In this document: positions 46,049 through 57,155 of the stretch, one piece after another
Layout: each line of letters begins with the position of its first letter
How positions within the stretch are numbered: position 1 is the stretch's first letter
DNA from: Helianthus annuus
Taxonomy: Eukaryota; Streptophyta; Magnoliopsida; Asterales; Asteraceae
DNA length: 64,000 nt
Assembly (NCBI RefSeq): GCF_002127325.2
Contig: NC_035436.2
Location: forward strand, 85,929,716-85,993,715
Reading direction: 5' to 3'
Notes under the pieces: generated by a model
The model's input: the letters and a program-made list of their open reading frames with translations, nothing else
Databases searched by the model: none
What the model was told of the DNA's origin: nothing
Made by a program: the position numbers and the translations under genes

Positions 46049-47076
46049 AGGTTCATGCGAGAACCACCTTTATTGCGAGAAACGCGAGAACCAATGTGAA
46101 CACAAATTTTTACCTAAAAAATCTAAAAAAGCACACAAAAAACTTTTTTCAATATTTTTTTTAAAAGATCGCTATATTTCGTTACAAAAAAAACTTTTTT
46201 TTTTTGAGTAACAATTATGAATGCACATGTGCATATGTACCATTTCTTGGACAAATTCCGTAATATATTACCAGTAGTAGACAAATGCACTTTCATTTAC
46301 ATTAGCATCCGCAATACACTACTTTTTACATTACCAATATTAAAAAAGCACATGTGCATCATTATGTATAACCATGATATAACGTGTTTTCATACAAGAA
46401 GTTTGTGATTTTAAATGATGAAGTAGGCTCATGTACATGTTTTTTGGTTAGTTATATCTAGTGGTTGATGGTTTGATTATATTTGTCACTTGATGATGTA
46501 GTATGTTGTTTGGTTGGTATACAGGCTGTTGATGTACATGTGATAAAATGAAATATTGGTAATGGTATTGTATTATGGATGATAAGAGTTAATGGTATTG
46601 TATTACGGATGATAGGAGATAATTGTAGTGTATTATGGATGATATGATAAATGAAAGGGAAAGTGTATTCAAAGTGGTGTACCAAAATATGTTATAACAT
46701 GTTCATACATATAGATGCACCTGTTCATATTCTAATGTTGTTAATGTTATAACAAGTTCATATATATAGATGCACATGTGCATTTCTAATATTGTTAATG
46801 TAAAAAGTAGTGTATTATGAATGGTAGTGTAAATGAAAATATAATTGTCTGATATTAGTAATTATTATGGAATTTGTTAAAGAAATGATACATATGCACA
46901 TGTGCATGGATAATTGTTAATCGAAAATTTTTTTTTTGATTATTTTTTAGTGATGAAATATAGCGATTTTTTTAAAAAAATATTAAAAATTTTTTTGAGT
47001 GTTTTTTTTAGGTATTTTTTTGTTGTGTTCACACTGGTTCTCGTAATAAAGGGTGATTCCTAATAGATCCTTCACC
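46044..47076. mobile_element. TIR element 2 (inverted relative of element 1)
   Basis: Left end GGGTAAGGTTCATGCGAGAACC matches the inverted right end of element 1. Its right end, inverted, matches element 1's left end (CACCCTTTATTACGAGAACC). The same ATGCACATGTGCAT palindrome occurs at 46221, 46770 and 46894. It is therefore a second copy of the family in opposite orientation. No transposase. Confidence 0.7.
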
Positions 47077-47089
47077 TATATATATATAT

Positions 47090-47122
<33 letters not shown>

Positions 47123-47181
47123 CTCTAGACCCACCTTATCATATGAACCGAGGTAGACCCATGTCCTTGTGTAGTTGTCCT
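47077..47181. other. (TA)n and short unassigned spacer
   Basis: TA microsatellite to about 47122, then about 60 bp without a recognisable feature. Confidence 0.7.
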
Positions 47182-48477
47182 TGTTAGAGTTCCATGGTGA
47201 TCAGCTAAAAGTTTATTTATTAAAACCCTGTTCAATAAATAATAGTCAATCAATTAAGCGAGCTAATCAATAAAACACAGCGTAAAAATAAACAAGTGAT
47301 CAACAATAAGCAAAACTCGACAGGATCCGTTACATGCAAAGTAGCTTGTGATAGGATGGCATAGACTATTGATTTTAATTATGGTTTGATTTTAATATTT
47401 ACCAAATAGGGTCGTAAGAACCAATTGTAGTATATATTTTAGTCGTGACAGCTAGATGAACTCTTTCATCTCTCATGACACTTAGTTTTAAATAACCTAT
47501 TAAAACTAAGTTTATCGCAACTTATTTAACCAATTTTAAGTTAATAGAAATCTACTAAGTTAATAGCTTTGGAAAATTAAATTTAGTTTAATTTGCAAAA
47601 CTTAATTGGTTAATGTTTGTTTTAAAAAACAAACCTTGTTTGATAACAAAATTTTTACAAGTTGTAAAAACAATTTAAAACTTGTTTTAATGTGATTGTT
47701 TCAATATTTTAAAACTACTTTTTAAAATCATATTGGTATTTAGGTTGGTTATGTTATAACAACTTATAAGATAAAAAAGCAACCACAATAGCAAGATAAA
47801 TATGTAAATCTATATGGCCAAAAAATTGTTCGATCTTGCTAGAGTTGAATAGCAAGATCAAATGAGTCACGGGGTCACAACACACAAACAACCACAAGGA
47901 TGGACATGACTGCATCCAATCATCTCGAGCAATTCCCACTGACTTTATGACTCCTGTTTAGCATCCTCGTTTTTGTCTCTGAGTCTTCACTTATTACAAT
48001 ATTTACAAAAATATATTAAAGGAAGGAATCCTATCTATTACAACTTTGAACCATCAAGGTGGCCAAAAACTATAATACCAAAACCGAATAAAATATACAA
48101 CCACAAAACAAGGTCGGGCCAGATTTACATATTCCACAACAATCAAAAAATAAACCAGACAATCTTTTAGTCAATGAAAACAAATAAATTTTGACAAAAA
48201 ATAAAGTTGCCCTTAAAATTGTTTAGTTTAGAAACATTATAATAATTAAAGTTTGTGTTCTAATTCCGGTTAACAGACAGGTACCGACTCGTATGTTGTA
48301 ACCAAGGCTCTAATACCACTATTGGGATTCCAGAGTGATCAGTTAAAAATTTATTTATTAAAACCCGGTTCAATAAATAATAGTCAATCAATGAAGCGAG
48401 TTGATCAATAAAATACAGTGGAAAAATAAACAAGTGATCAACAGTAAACGAAACCCGACAGGATCTGGTTACATGCA
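47182..48477 (-). mobile_element. TRIM-like element with ~157-bp LTRs
   Basis: Direct repeats at 47182-47338 and 48320-48477 of nearly equal length. On the minus strand they start TGCATGTAAC and end ...AACA or ...AATA. The right copy is followed on the minus strand by GTGGTATTAGAGCC, one base off the usual methionine primer site. The interior (about 980 bp) has no coding region. No clear polypurine tract or target duplication is seen, so the call is moderate. Confidence 0.55.
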
Positions 48478-48506
48478 AATACTAGTACAATGAAAAGGAT
48501 ATCTAA

Positions 48507-50475
48507 TGTAACACCCCTAAAATATTAAATTATATATATCAGTATTGAAAATAAAATAATGAGATTTTAAAACTAGGAATAATAAACCTAGTTAAAATCT
48601 TGTTATAAAAGATAGGAAATCAAAGAATTCTAACCATTTTATAAAAGTGAGAAACTAGATGGACCAATTGTGCCAAAATTGAAAGTTGTTTTGAAACTCA
48701 GGATAAACTTCAAAAACACACCGTGTGTGTGATCTTGTGCGACCAAAACACCAGGCGCAACCTCTTGTTCTTGAAAACCCTAATTCATCAAATTTTACTC
48801 CAAATCAAAGAAGAAATTCAATTAGGCTAGAATCTTGATCACTAACCTTAGGGGATCAAAAGGTATGCTAAATTTTGATATATGATGATGTTTTGATTTT
48901 TCTTAAATTCTCATAATTGAAATTCTTGAAAGAATTATTGATGTTATGGTTAAATTATGATGAATACAAGTCTAGGAATAAGTCTTAGACAATATAATTT
49001 GATCAATTCATGTCATAACCTATTAGTTTCAATGTTTGTCATATAGGTGTGATATGGATTGAGTGATAAATATTTGAATCTTAGTGATATTTGATGTTAA
49101 TTGAATATTATGATACAAATTAGGTGTTGTTTCATTCATACTAGGCATTTGATTATGAAAATGATGATTTCATAAGGGTAATTTGTTAATCATGAACATA
49201 ATCATGTTAGTATCGTATCTCGCCTTTAAGGTGTTTGACAAAATGTCTAAATGAATCGGAATAATTGAAAATATGAAGTAATCGCTTAATTGACTAACTA
49301 AAATTATGGTATGTCGAATATTGAAACATGAGTTCTAAGTGATATATTTGAATTAAATTCTATAGGCAAATTGGGTGGATCATCGAGTGGGCAAGGCGGA
49401 ACCGATAAACGCTTAAAAGGAAAGCTTTGAAAGGTACGTGGCTATGTGATTCGTAATATCTCGTTAGCATTTTATGTTTAGTTGTTTGAATAATAATCAA
49501 ATCGTTATGATGTTTGGCTATTACTAAAACTAAGGATTTCGTTTGTAGTAACCGAACAAGAACAACTAAGAATTTGCGATAATGTACGAATGTGAAAAGT
49601 GGTGGATTCCACTTAAATGCTTGAACGGGTCAAAATGACTCGAATAATACATGTTTGATTTTAATAAGGCTATGGATTTCGCTAATAACATCAAACGGGT
49701 CAAAATCACCAAAGTAGTGAACTTTGGCGAGTTAAAGCGATGGATGTCGCTAAGTAAGTTAAACGGGTCAATAGTAGATATGCACTTCGATAACGTCACA
49801 TGAATGTTATAGATAATGTGTCGTAAATATAAGTATGTTGATGTGTATTGTTTTATAGAAGGTTTGAAGTCATAACACAAGTTTATGGTTCAAAATTCTG
49901 AACGGGTCAAAAAATTGTGAATAATTATTAATTTCGATTGCATAAAGTTAAGAAACTTGTAAATCATGATATTGGATTTTTGATTCTATGTTGTAGAGGA
50001 TCGAATTACGGTCACGTAGGAAGAAACGGGACCTAATTCGGATCAATAACGGACAAGTTATGTCCATTTTCGTAAAAGATATCATAGCTAGGAAATGCAG
50101 GTTTTTAAACCAAACTCGCTGGAAAAATCACGTTGTCGCGCCACGCGACAACAACCCAGGTCACCTGCGCGACATGCGAGGGGTCTCGCGGCCCTCGAAT
50201 AGTTTGGCTTCCCCGGTCGCGCCCCGCGACGGCAGCACAGATCTGCAATTTTTTTATGATGTGTTTTGACCTTGTAGACTTGTTAAACCACATTATGAAT
50301 TCGTCGTTCAAAAAAATAATAGTTCGATAGGTGTTGCATTAACTTTTGATATGGAATTAATTATTCGTTTATGAACGAATTGAGGAAACTAAATTTTTGT
50401 ATCGAATACATTGATAATATGCTTAAGGATCCTGTAGCTAAAGGTCTATTACCCATAAGTCTTGTTAAAAGCTCT
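48507..50475 (+). mobile_element. Gypsy-type LTR F, partial
   Basis: Starts TGTAACACCCC, as gypsy LTRs here do. It has several AACGGGTCAAAA units at 49625-49910 and a GC-rich dyad stretch (GTTGTCGCGCC/CGCGACAAC and GCGCGACATGCGAGG) at about 50130-50240. No primer site, partner LTR or gene is visible. It appears to be interrupted on the right by the Pack-MULE-like element. Confidence 0.55.
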
Positions 50476-50645
50476 TAGAGTAAATTACAGGTTTTGTCCT
50501 TTATGTTTACATCAAATTGCAGGTGCTGTCATTTTGGCCAAAAGTTTACAAGCGATGTCCTTAACCTTTCAAAATCTTGCACGTTTTGTCCTTTAGGCCA
50601 AACCTAGTTAGAAATCTCAGTTAAAAACTGTCATGTGCGCAATGC

Positions 50646-50737
50646 ACATGAGGATAAAATGGTAATTTCCCTCTCAACCCTTTCAATTCCCCGATTTATA
50701 ATCTGCATTTATTATAAATCCTTAAATCCCCAAATAG
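50646..50737 (+). repeat. Left terminal inverted repeat (matched part)
   Basis: Pairs with 61292-61383 in inverted orientation with about a dozen mismatches and small gaps over 92 bp. The 170 bp to its left (50476-50645) may be the outer part of the same repeat, including GTTTTGTCCTTTA-type motifs. Confidence 0.8.
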
Positions 50738-51040
50738 ATCTATTTTGAAAGAACCTCCACCACGTGAAGTCGGCCCACCATTGCCTCTCCTATATGAATT
50801 CTGCTGATCGTGATGCTCGTTGCCACTGTTTGGTTGTGATCCAAACCCACCTCTTAGCGATCCCTTATATGTATCATCCTTTGGGACGGAATCCATTCCA
50901 ACAACATCATGTTTTTCGGATGCATTACGAAGGGAATCAAATTCAGAAACCCCTCGTTTGATGATAAATTTGCACCTGAACTCCCGCCACCTCGCTTCAT
51001 AGGCCTCGGCCCGGTATGTGCTACATGGTTTGAAGTCGAC
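50738..51040 (-). pseudogene. Captured coding-like fragment (possibly LARP1-like)
   Basis: On the minus strand a frame reads EFDSLRNASEKHDVVGMDSV, then a Gly/Arg/Ser-rich part with SYRRGNGGPTSRGGGS. The composition recalls the disordered region of plant La-related proteins, but this is from memory and weak. The fragment has no own start or end and lies directly downstream of the kinase fragment in the same orientation, so it looks captured from a different gene. The enclosing open frame 50696-51049 extends into the inverted repeat. Confidence 0.4.
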
Positions 51041-51414
51041 CACTAACAATCTCCAAGACTAAAATTCCAAAACTGAACACCTCAGCCTTCACCGACAAAT
51101 GTCGTGCATTGCATATTCAGGAGCCATGTATCCGCTATAATCAGAAACAAAAACTTAAAAAGGTGAACTTTAATAATCAAAAGGTCATCAAAATTTTAGA
51201 ATCAAGTTACTACTGACTGGGTACCCAAAATCTTGAAGGTGTTCAAATGTGTATCATCACCAGGAAAAAGTCTAGCCAAACCAAAATCTGAGATTTGGGG
51301 ATTTAATTTGTCATCCAACAAAATATTACTTTGCTTTGATGTCTCTGTGAATAATCCTTAAAAGGGCTTCTTCATGGGGGTAGAGGAGACCTCTGATAAC
51401 ACCTACAATTATTT
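51041..51414 (-). pseudogene. Receptor-like kinase fragment, C-terminal half with intron
   Basis: Minus-strand reading gives kinase subdomains in order: [10 protein letters not shown], the catalytic loop HRDIKASNILLDD, activation segment [18 protein letters not shown], then YMAPEYAMH and FSFGILVLEIVSG. The motifs fit the cysteine-rich (DUF26) receptor-like kinase group. An 83-bp GT-AG intron (51135-51217 in plus coordinates) sits just before the YMAPEY motif. Some residues differ from the family (for example a Pro where RGLLYLHE is expected). It continues on the far side of Gypsy D at 61057. No ectodomain or membrane segment is present. Confidence 0.85.
51135..51217 (-). other. Retained intron in the captured kinase fragment
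   Basis: On the minus strand it starts GTCAGTAGTAAC and ends TTCTGATTATAG. Splicing would bring GGTACCCA and CGGATACATG together in a frame matching the family's activation-loop/YMAPE junction (phase 2). The intron shows the fragment was copied from genomic DNA. Confidence 0.75.
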
Positions 51415-51419
51415 GAAAC
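51415..51419. repeat. Target site duplication of Gypsy D (left copy, GAAAC)
   Basis: GAAAC precedes the left LTR and recurs at 61052-61056 after the right LTR, inside the kinase fragment. Confidence 0.95.
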
Positions 51420-53604
51420 TGTAACACCTCGTAAAATCACGTCCAATGATGTATTGACACGTGTAATAAACCCTAATGAAGTCAAACATTGAATTTAAGG
51501 GACTAATTTTTCGAAAAGTCGAAAACTTTGATTATGAAAGGATTGGAAGTGTTAGCATACCTAAAATAAGTTTCTAAATAACCTCTCACGATATTTATAT
51601 TCACAAATGAGCCACTTGGCGATCGAGTGTAGCCGTTTGCAGAATTAATTGAAAGTTTGCGCAATGAAGGGTTAAAAGCGTCAACATGTTAATTCATACC
51701 TCTGAGTGACCTTTTAAAAAACCGGGAGCTTCATGATATTCTATTATACTCTCGGGAATGCCAATTATTGGCCGATTAAGGTTTTTATGCCTATAAGTAA
51801 AGTCACGCGCAACTTTGCAAGTTAGAGGGACTAAAAGTGTCAATATGTTTAATTATACCTCTGAATGACTGTTTAGCAAACCCGAAGCATCGTGATGTTT
51901 AATAATACTCTCAAGAATGCCTAATATGTATTAGATGAGGCTTCGATGCTATTAAATGATGATATACGCAAGTTTGCGCATTAGAGGGACCTAAAGCGTC
52001 AACTTTTGAATCTGCGCCTTTTGGTGACCATTTAAGCAACCGAGAGCGTAGCAATAATTAAAATCATGCTTGGGAATGCCCATTATGGGCCATGGAAGGC
52101 TTGGATGCCATTAAACGACATTTCGCGCTACTTTGTGCGATTAAAGGACTATTTGCGTCAAACCGCAAAAATATGTCGATTCGTATGTTATCGGACCTTT
52201 CGGAGTATGACCGTGAGTTAAACATGCCCTAATTATCCCTTACTTTGCTTAGAAATAGGTTAGAGGTGTTTTGTGTGCAAAAATAAACTTTTAAGTCATG
52301 CAGGGACTAAAAGTGTCAAAAAGTGCATAAGTTTGCATTTTCACGCATATCTTACGTTCTGAATATATCCGGACATCCAAAAATTTATGTAAGCATTAAA
52401 ATATTTTATTTTAGTGATTGTCCTGATAAAAGTCCATTCGTCGCGTAATTTGGATCGTTTTTCGCGTCCGTCCGTGTTTCGTCGTATTTAGCCGAACAAC
52501 GTGACCGTACGACCAAACGAACCGACATCCGGCATATTTTTGAGCATGTTTCATGTTCCCTATGTTTGGGTATCATCGTAGATCCATAAAAATGGTTTAA
52601 CGGGCCTTAAATGTGTCGGAAATGACATTTATCAAGTGCAGGGGCCAAAAGTGACAACATTTGAAAATATTGGTGAGCTGGTGTGGTCCTTATGGACCGT
52701 ATACAAGGACCCATACGGTCCGTATACATGTCCCAGTAGCAAAAAATAAGAAACCAGCTTTGGTTTTGCTCCTTGTCTCACACAATTGAATCTAGGGGCC
52801 TTTGATGGTTTAGAAACCTGGTTTTACACCTGTTATGATCTTGTTAAACCTCCCTACACTTGTCAATCATCCAATCACACTCCAAACACTATAAATAGAG
52901 GTGAATTCATTCCAAGACTTCACACCATTTCCTTCCTTCTTGCTCTAACACTCAAATCTGAGGATCCTGATCAAGGGAATCTCCTTTTGAGTTATCTTCT
53001 GTCCTAAGGACCACTTATTAAGAGCCCCAGTAGAGGTACTTGTGCTTGCTGATTAGGATATACGGCTGAGTATAAATTGCATTTTAAGCTCAGGTAAATA
53101 CTCTTAACTTATTTTCCCTATATGGGCTTGGGATACGGTATTATAATAATACCGCTTGGTCGGGTATTGAATGTTTAATTGTATTGTGATTAAATTATTG
53201 AGGTAACCCGTTTTAATCTGTATCGTTTGAAATAAAAGCCTTTAGGGGTTAATGACCATGTCCCGGATATCCTTGGCATCATTATAATAAAATGGCCACA
53301 TCTTAAGCACGGGGTGTAGGCCTACACCTGACAGTTGCTTAAGGGAAACGGTATCTCACTCTCTTGTGGGCCTATACTTGTGGCGTGTCTGTTAATCTTG
53401 ACTCGGTTTCTACATCGGGCCCTGAATGTATAACGAACATGTAAATCAGTATACAAGATTATTTTAACTTATTGTCCCAAGTTATAAAAAGATATTTGTG
53501 CCTTGTGCATTTAAATTGTGTATTTTGACTATGATGATATCAACTACGTCACGATACTCCCCACCGGGCCCACCGGTAATACGTGGATATATCGGGGTGT
53601 GACA
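51420..53604 (+). repeat. Gypsy D 5' LTR
   Basis: Holds six AGGGACTAA-type anchors at 51498, 51668, 51826, 51985, 52145 and 52302, a diverged tandem array with ~159-bp period. It also has a block shared with the Gypsy B LTR (about 52280-52630), a dyad (CGGACCGTAT...ATACGGTCCG) at 52684-52731, and a TATA box at 52890. Confidence 0.95.
52890..52898 (+). promoter_or_regulatory. Gypsy D LTR TATA box
   Basis: TATAAATAG about 160 bp downstream of the CGGACCGTAT dyad. The 3' LTR copy is at 60336-60344. Confidence 0.6.
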
Positions 53605-53620
53605 GGTTGGTATCAGAGCC
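53605..53620 (+). promoter_or_regulatory. Gypsy D primer binding site
   Basis: GGTTGGTATCAGAGCC directly follows the LTR end. The following ~1.2 kb (53621-54812) is leader with no credible gene; frames 53549-53989 (minus) and 53840-54061 have no domain. Confidence 0.9.
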
Positions 53621-54812
53621 AACATTGAGTGAATTAAACACTAGCCTTTTGTGTTTAATCTCAATGACACAGTAGCACATTCCTTGACCTTCTGAGTCTA
53701 GACTTAACATAGGAATACTCTCAATCCTAATCTGTAAAATATTGCTTTCGATTTTATATATTTTGGATATATTGCCAAGCAAAGAAGCCGTAATGGAAAT
53801 TCTCCACATCCGGAGCCTTAAAATGCTGAGCTTCGTACAGTGACTAGGCTGAAACGTGCATCCAGGGGGAAAACATTCAGAAATAAAGTAAAGAAGAAAA
53901 CTCTTTTTGATGAAGATCGTTTCCTTAGTAGTCCTTATAAGGACATATTTATCTTTCAGTCCCTTCGAGGACAACATTATTCCTTCCAAGTCCCGTTTAG
54001 GGCAAACCTGTACTTTTTTTACTTTTGTAGTGGAATGATTAAATTTAAATTTTCATTTTAAACATAAAATATGAAATAAATGAAAAATAACCTTCCTTTT
54101 TATAAGATATACCATTATAATAAAATGGCAAAATCTAAAAAGGACAAGACCTAGCCCACGTGTCATTTTAAGATAGGGCCAAGATGATAGTTCCTCAATT
54201 AGAATTAGATCCTTATTAACATCTCAATTTAGGATTGTTCTGCGCTTAATATTAAAAAGAATCTTAAAGGTAAAACCTAGCCTATATGTCATTTCAGACA
54301 TGGCCAAAATGGTAAAACCTATTCAAAAGATTCAAATCCTTGTTAACACCTGAGAACATGTTAACATTCTTGGCAAAATGTGATTCGATAAAGTCACATA
54401 AGTCATCCTTAAATCGGGTTATTCCAATTCCCTTCTTATTTATATAATCATCCATTAGGAATGAAGTGCCTACGGGCCATAGTTAATATCCTTTGAGAAT
54501 AAAGATAGTGGTGGTCCACGACTCCCTGTCAAGAAAAGGTAATGAACTTCGATTCAAACCTTAATATCTCGATTCTCTAAAATCGTGGCTTATAATTTTA
54601 AAACTGTCCTTGTGATTAGGCCTGTTGTGCCACTTTAAACATCCTTAATATTTTATAACTAGGATAAATTATAATGAAAATACTAATTAAATATAACTAA
54701 CAAATTAACCAATATGGTTTATATTACCATGGTTGATGAATCGTCAAAAATGATAATTCCATAATAACCTCTGAATAAATCATTGTTAATATATATGTAG
54801 CAATCAAGCTAC

Positions 54813-55991
54813 ATGGCTGGATCAGAGGAGGTTAATAGCCACCCGAGGGAGAATAATGATGCTACCAGAGTTAATACAACTGGTGCAGAACTACAGGCAT
54901 TAATAGATAATGCTGTTACTCGAGCTCTTGACGGACAATATAATGAATCAAGTGATACACACTCTAAGACTCTATCTGTGGCTCATAGTAAGCCCCCTTC
55001 TAAATCACACGAGTCAAAGGAGGACGCTGTTCATAACTCGTCAAATCAGAGGAGTGTTCCGTTTAGACAGGTTGTGCTTAATCAAGAGCCACATGTTAAA
55101 ACCTGTTCGTATAAATATTTCGTCTCCTGCAAGCCCAGAGACTTCACAGGAGAAAAAGGAGCCATCGACTGCATGACATGGCTCGATGAGATGGACACCG
55201 TTGTTGATATTAGTGGATGTGCAGAGCAAGACATTGTGAAGTTTGTTTCTCAATCTTTCAAAGGAGAAGCTCTTGCATGGTGGAGGTCACTGATCCAAGC
55301 TACAGGGAAAATTCCGTTGTACAACATGACTTGGGATCAGTTTGTTGCTCTTATTAAAGAAAATTATTGTCCTCAACATGAAGTTGAGAAAATTGAGACT
55401 GATTTCTTGGCATTAGTCTTGAAGAACCTAGATTGTCAGGCATATCTTACAAGTTTCAATACTATGTCTCGATTAGTTCCTTACTTGATCACACTGGAAC
55501 CAAAGCGTATAGCTCGCTTTATTAGAGGTCTAGCCCCAGAAATCAAGGCAAGCGTGAAAGCATCGAGACCTACTACATTCAGGTCAGCGGCAGATCTGTC
55601 GCTATCTCTCACACTCGATGTAGTCAGAAACAAGGCTGCCAAAGCTTCTGATGAAGGAAAGCAAAAAAGGGAGGATGAGAATTCTTATCACTTCGATAAG
55701 AAGAAAAAGGGGAACTTTGATCATCAGAAGAGTTCCGTGTCTAAGAAAAGCAACCAGCAGTCAGGTGAAAAGACCAAGTGCAAAACCTGTAAGAAATACC
55801 ACCTCAAGAAATGCAGATTTGAATCTCAGCCTCTACCCTGTGGAATCTGCAAGTCTAAGGAACATAAAACCTTGGATTGCAAGAAGTTGAAAGATGCAAC
55901 CTATTATGGTTGCAACGAGAAGGGGCATATCAAGACTAACTGCCCTAGGAATCAGAAGAAGCCTAAAGAGGCCAAGAAAGCGAACGCGTGA
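54813..55991 (+). CDS. gag: Gypsy D gag (intact)
   Basis: Uninterrupted 392-codon gag, the least damaged retroelement gene in the window. After a polar N-terminus, residues about 100-270 form the retrotransposon gag core (CMTWLDEMDTVVDIS, ALAWWRSLIQATG, RFIRGLAPEI). A Lys-rich linker follows, then Cys/His motifs CKTCKKYHLKKC, CGICKSKEHKTLDC and YGCNEKGHIKTNC, the last one lacking its first Cys. Gag forms the particle and binds element RNA. Just downstream is a protease remnant (about 56000-56120) that is no longer open. An intact gag beside a ruined pol suggests either a young gag-only element or selection on gag. Confidence 0.88.
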   Translation: MAGSEEVNSHPRENNDATRVNTTGAELQALIDNAVTRALDGQYNESSDTHSKTLSVAHSKPPSKSHESKEDAVHNSSNQRSVPFRQVVLNQEPHVKTCSYKYFVSCKPRDFTGEKGAIDCMTWLDEMDTVVDISGCAEQDIVKFVSQSFKGEALAWWRSLIQATGKIPLYNMTWDQFVALIKENYCPQHEVEKIETDFLALVLKNLDCQAYLTSFNTMSRLVPYLITLEPKRIARFIRGLAPEIKASVKASRPTTFRSAADLSLSLTLDVVRNKAAKASDEGKQKREDENSYHFDKKKKGNFDHQKSSVSKKSNQQSGEKTKCKTCKKYHLKKCRFESQPLPCGICKSKEHKTLDCKKLKDATYYGCNEKGHIKTNCPRNQKKPKEAKKANA

Positions 55992-55999
55992 GTCGTCCA

Positions 56000-56130
56000 G
56001 ATGACCACCCAGGAGGCAGTACAGGAAGATGACATCATAAAAGGTACCTTTTCTTATCGATGATGCTTATATGGGAATTTATTTGATTCTGGCAAAGATA
56101 AGTCTATTGTGGACAATACACATTGTAAGC
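56000..56130 (+). pseudogene. Gypsy D protease remnant
   Basis: Directly after gag, a short readable stretch (MTTQEAVQEDDIIKGTF), then a shifted stretch around TTTGATTCTGGCAAAGATAAG, the decayed counterpart of the FDSGADK active site. Stops and frame changes prevent translation. Confidence 0.65.
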
Positions 56131-56589
56131 TGTTGTATCCGCCTATTAGGATCTTAGGCCTATAGCCCGAGGTAGAATTGGCCGATAACATTTAGAGACT
56201 GCTTCAACAATCTTAGATAGATGCTTTATATCCATTAGGAAACACTCTTATCCAATATCCTAATGTCAAGCTTTCAAGCTATCCAAAATCATCAATATGA
56301 TCAAGACAGATGTGACAATTGATCCCCTGTCAAAAAGGTGATGGACTAGGTCCAAACCTTAATTGCCATTAATGGTCTTTTATGGCCTAAGCTAAGTATA
56401 ATTGATATATATATATATATATATACACATATCTAAATGACGTTCATTGAGAATGTTCGTACTATATTAGCCTGTATGGTTTAACGATACCATGGTTAGT
56501 ATATATTAGGTTATCAGGATGATGAATAGCGGTTGTTGGATTGCAACTGAATAATTGTTTTATTTGGTGTTAGGAACCAAATATCGAGT
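56131..56589 (+). other. Unassigned stretch inside Gypsy D
   Basis: AT-rich, with a short TA run near 56407-56427. No gene or domain seen. Confidence 0.6.
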
Positions 56590-57155
56590 ATGAAAAACCC
56601 GGATAAGACGGCCGTTGATCGTGTTATGGATGATGCGACACATGCTAATGATGCTACAATTGTGAACCTTAGAATTTCCAAGGATGTTCTTCAAACTATG
56701 ATAGACGCAACTGTTGGAAAAGCTGTAAAGAAGGCTGTGAAAAAGTTCAAGGAGCCCAATGCTACTTGCTCCAAATCTCATCCAAGACCGCCCTTCATTT
56801 CTCACGAGAAGGATCTCGTTCATGCCTCTAATGCAAAGGATGAACTAAAAAGGAAAGGGGGAAGATAACTCCCAGAGTTCTAAGAAAAAGAACAAACAAA
56901 AGTCCAACCAGAAACCTGTATGCAAGACCTGCAAGAAGCGCCATTATGGGAAGTGCAGGTACGAACCAAAATCCCAATCGCAGCTTAGGCTTGTGGAATC
57001 CGCAAATCAAGGGAGCATAAAACATTAGATTGCAAGGACATGGAGAATGAAGTTTGTTTCGGCTGTGGTGAGAAGGGCCACATCAAGACTACATGCCCTG
57101 CATCTGTCAAAGGAAGTGCGGCTAGGGAAGGAAAGCCTAAGAATGATAGCGCTTA
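56590..57155 (+). pseudogene. Second, internally deleted gag module in Gypsy D
   Basis: Begins MKNPDKTAVDRVMDD at 56590 and stays open to 56868. It then gives, in shifted frames, CKTCKKRHYGKC and CFGCGEKGHIKTTC at about 56920-57095. N-terminal and zinc-knuckle parts resemble the gag at 54813-55991, but the central gag core between them is missing, and the order restarts downstream of a protease remnant. It looks like a diverged gag from a related element joined in by recombination or template switching. Confidence 0.65.
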
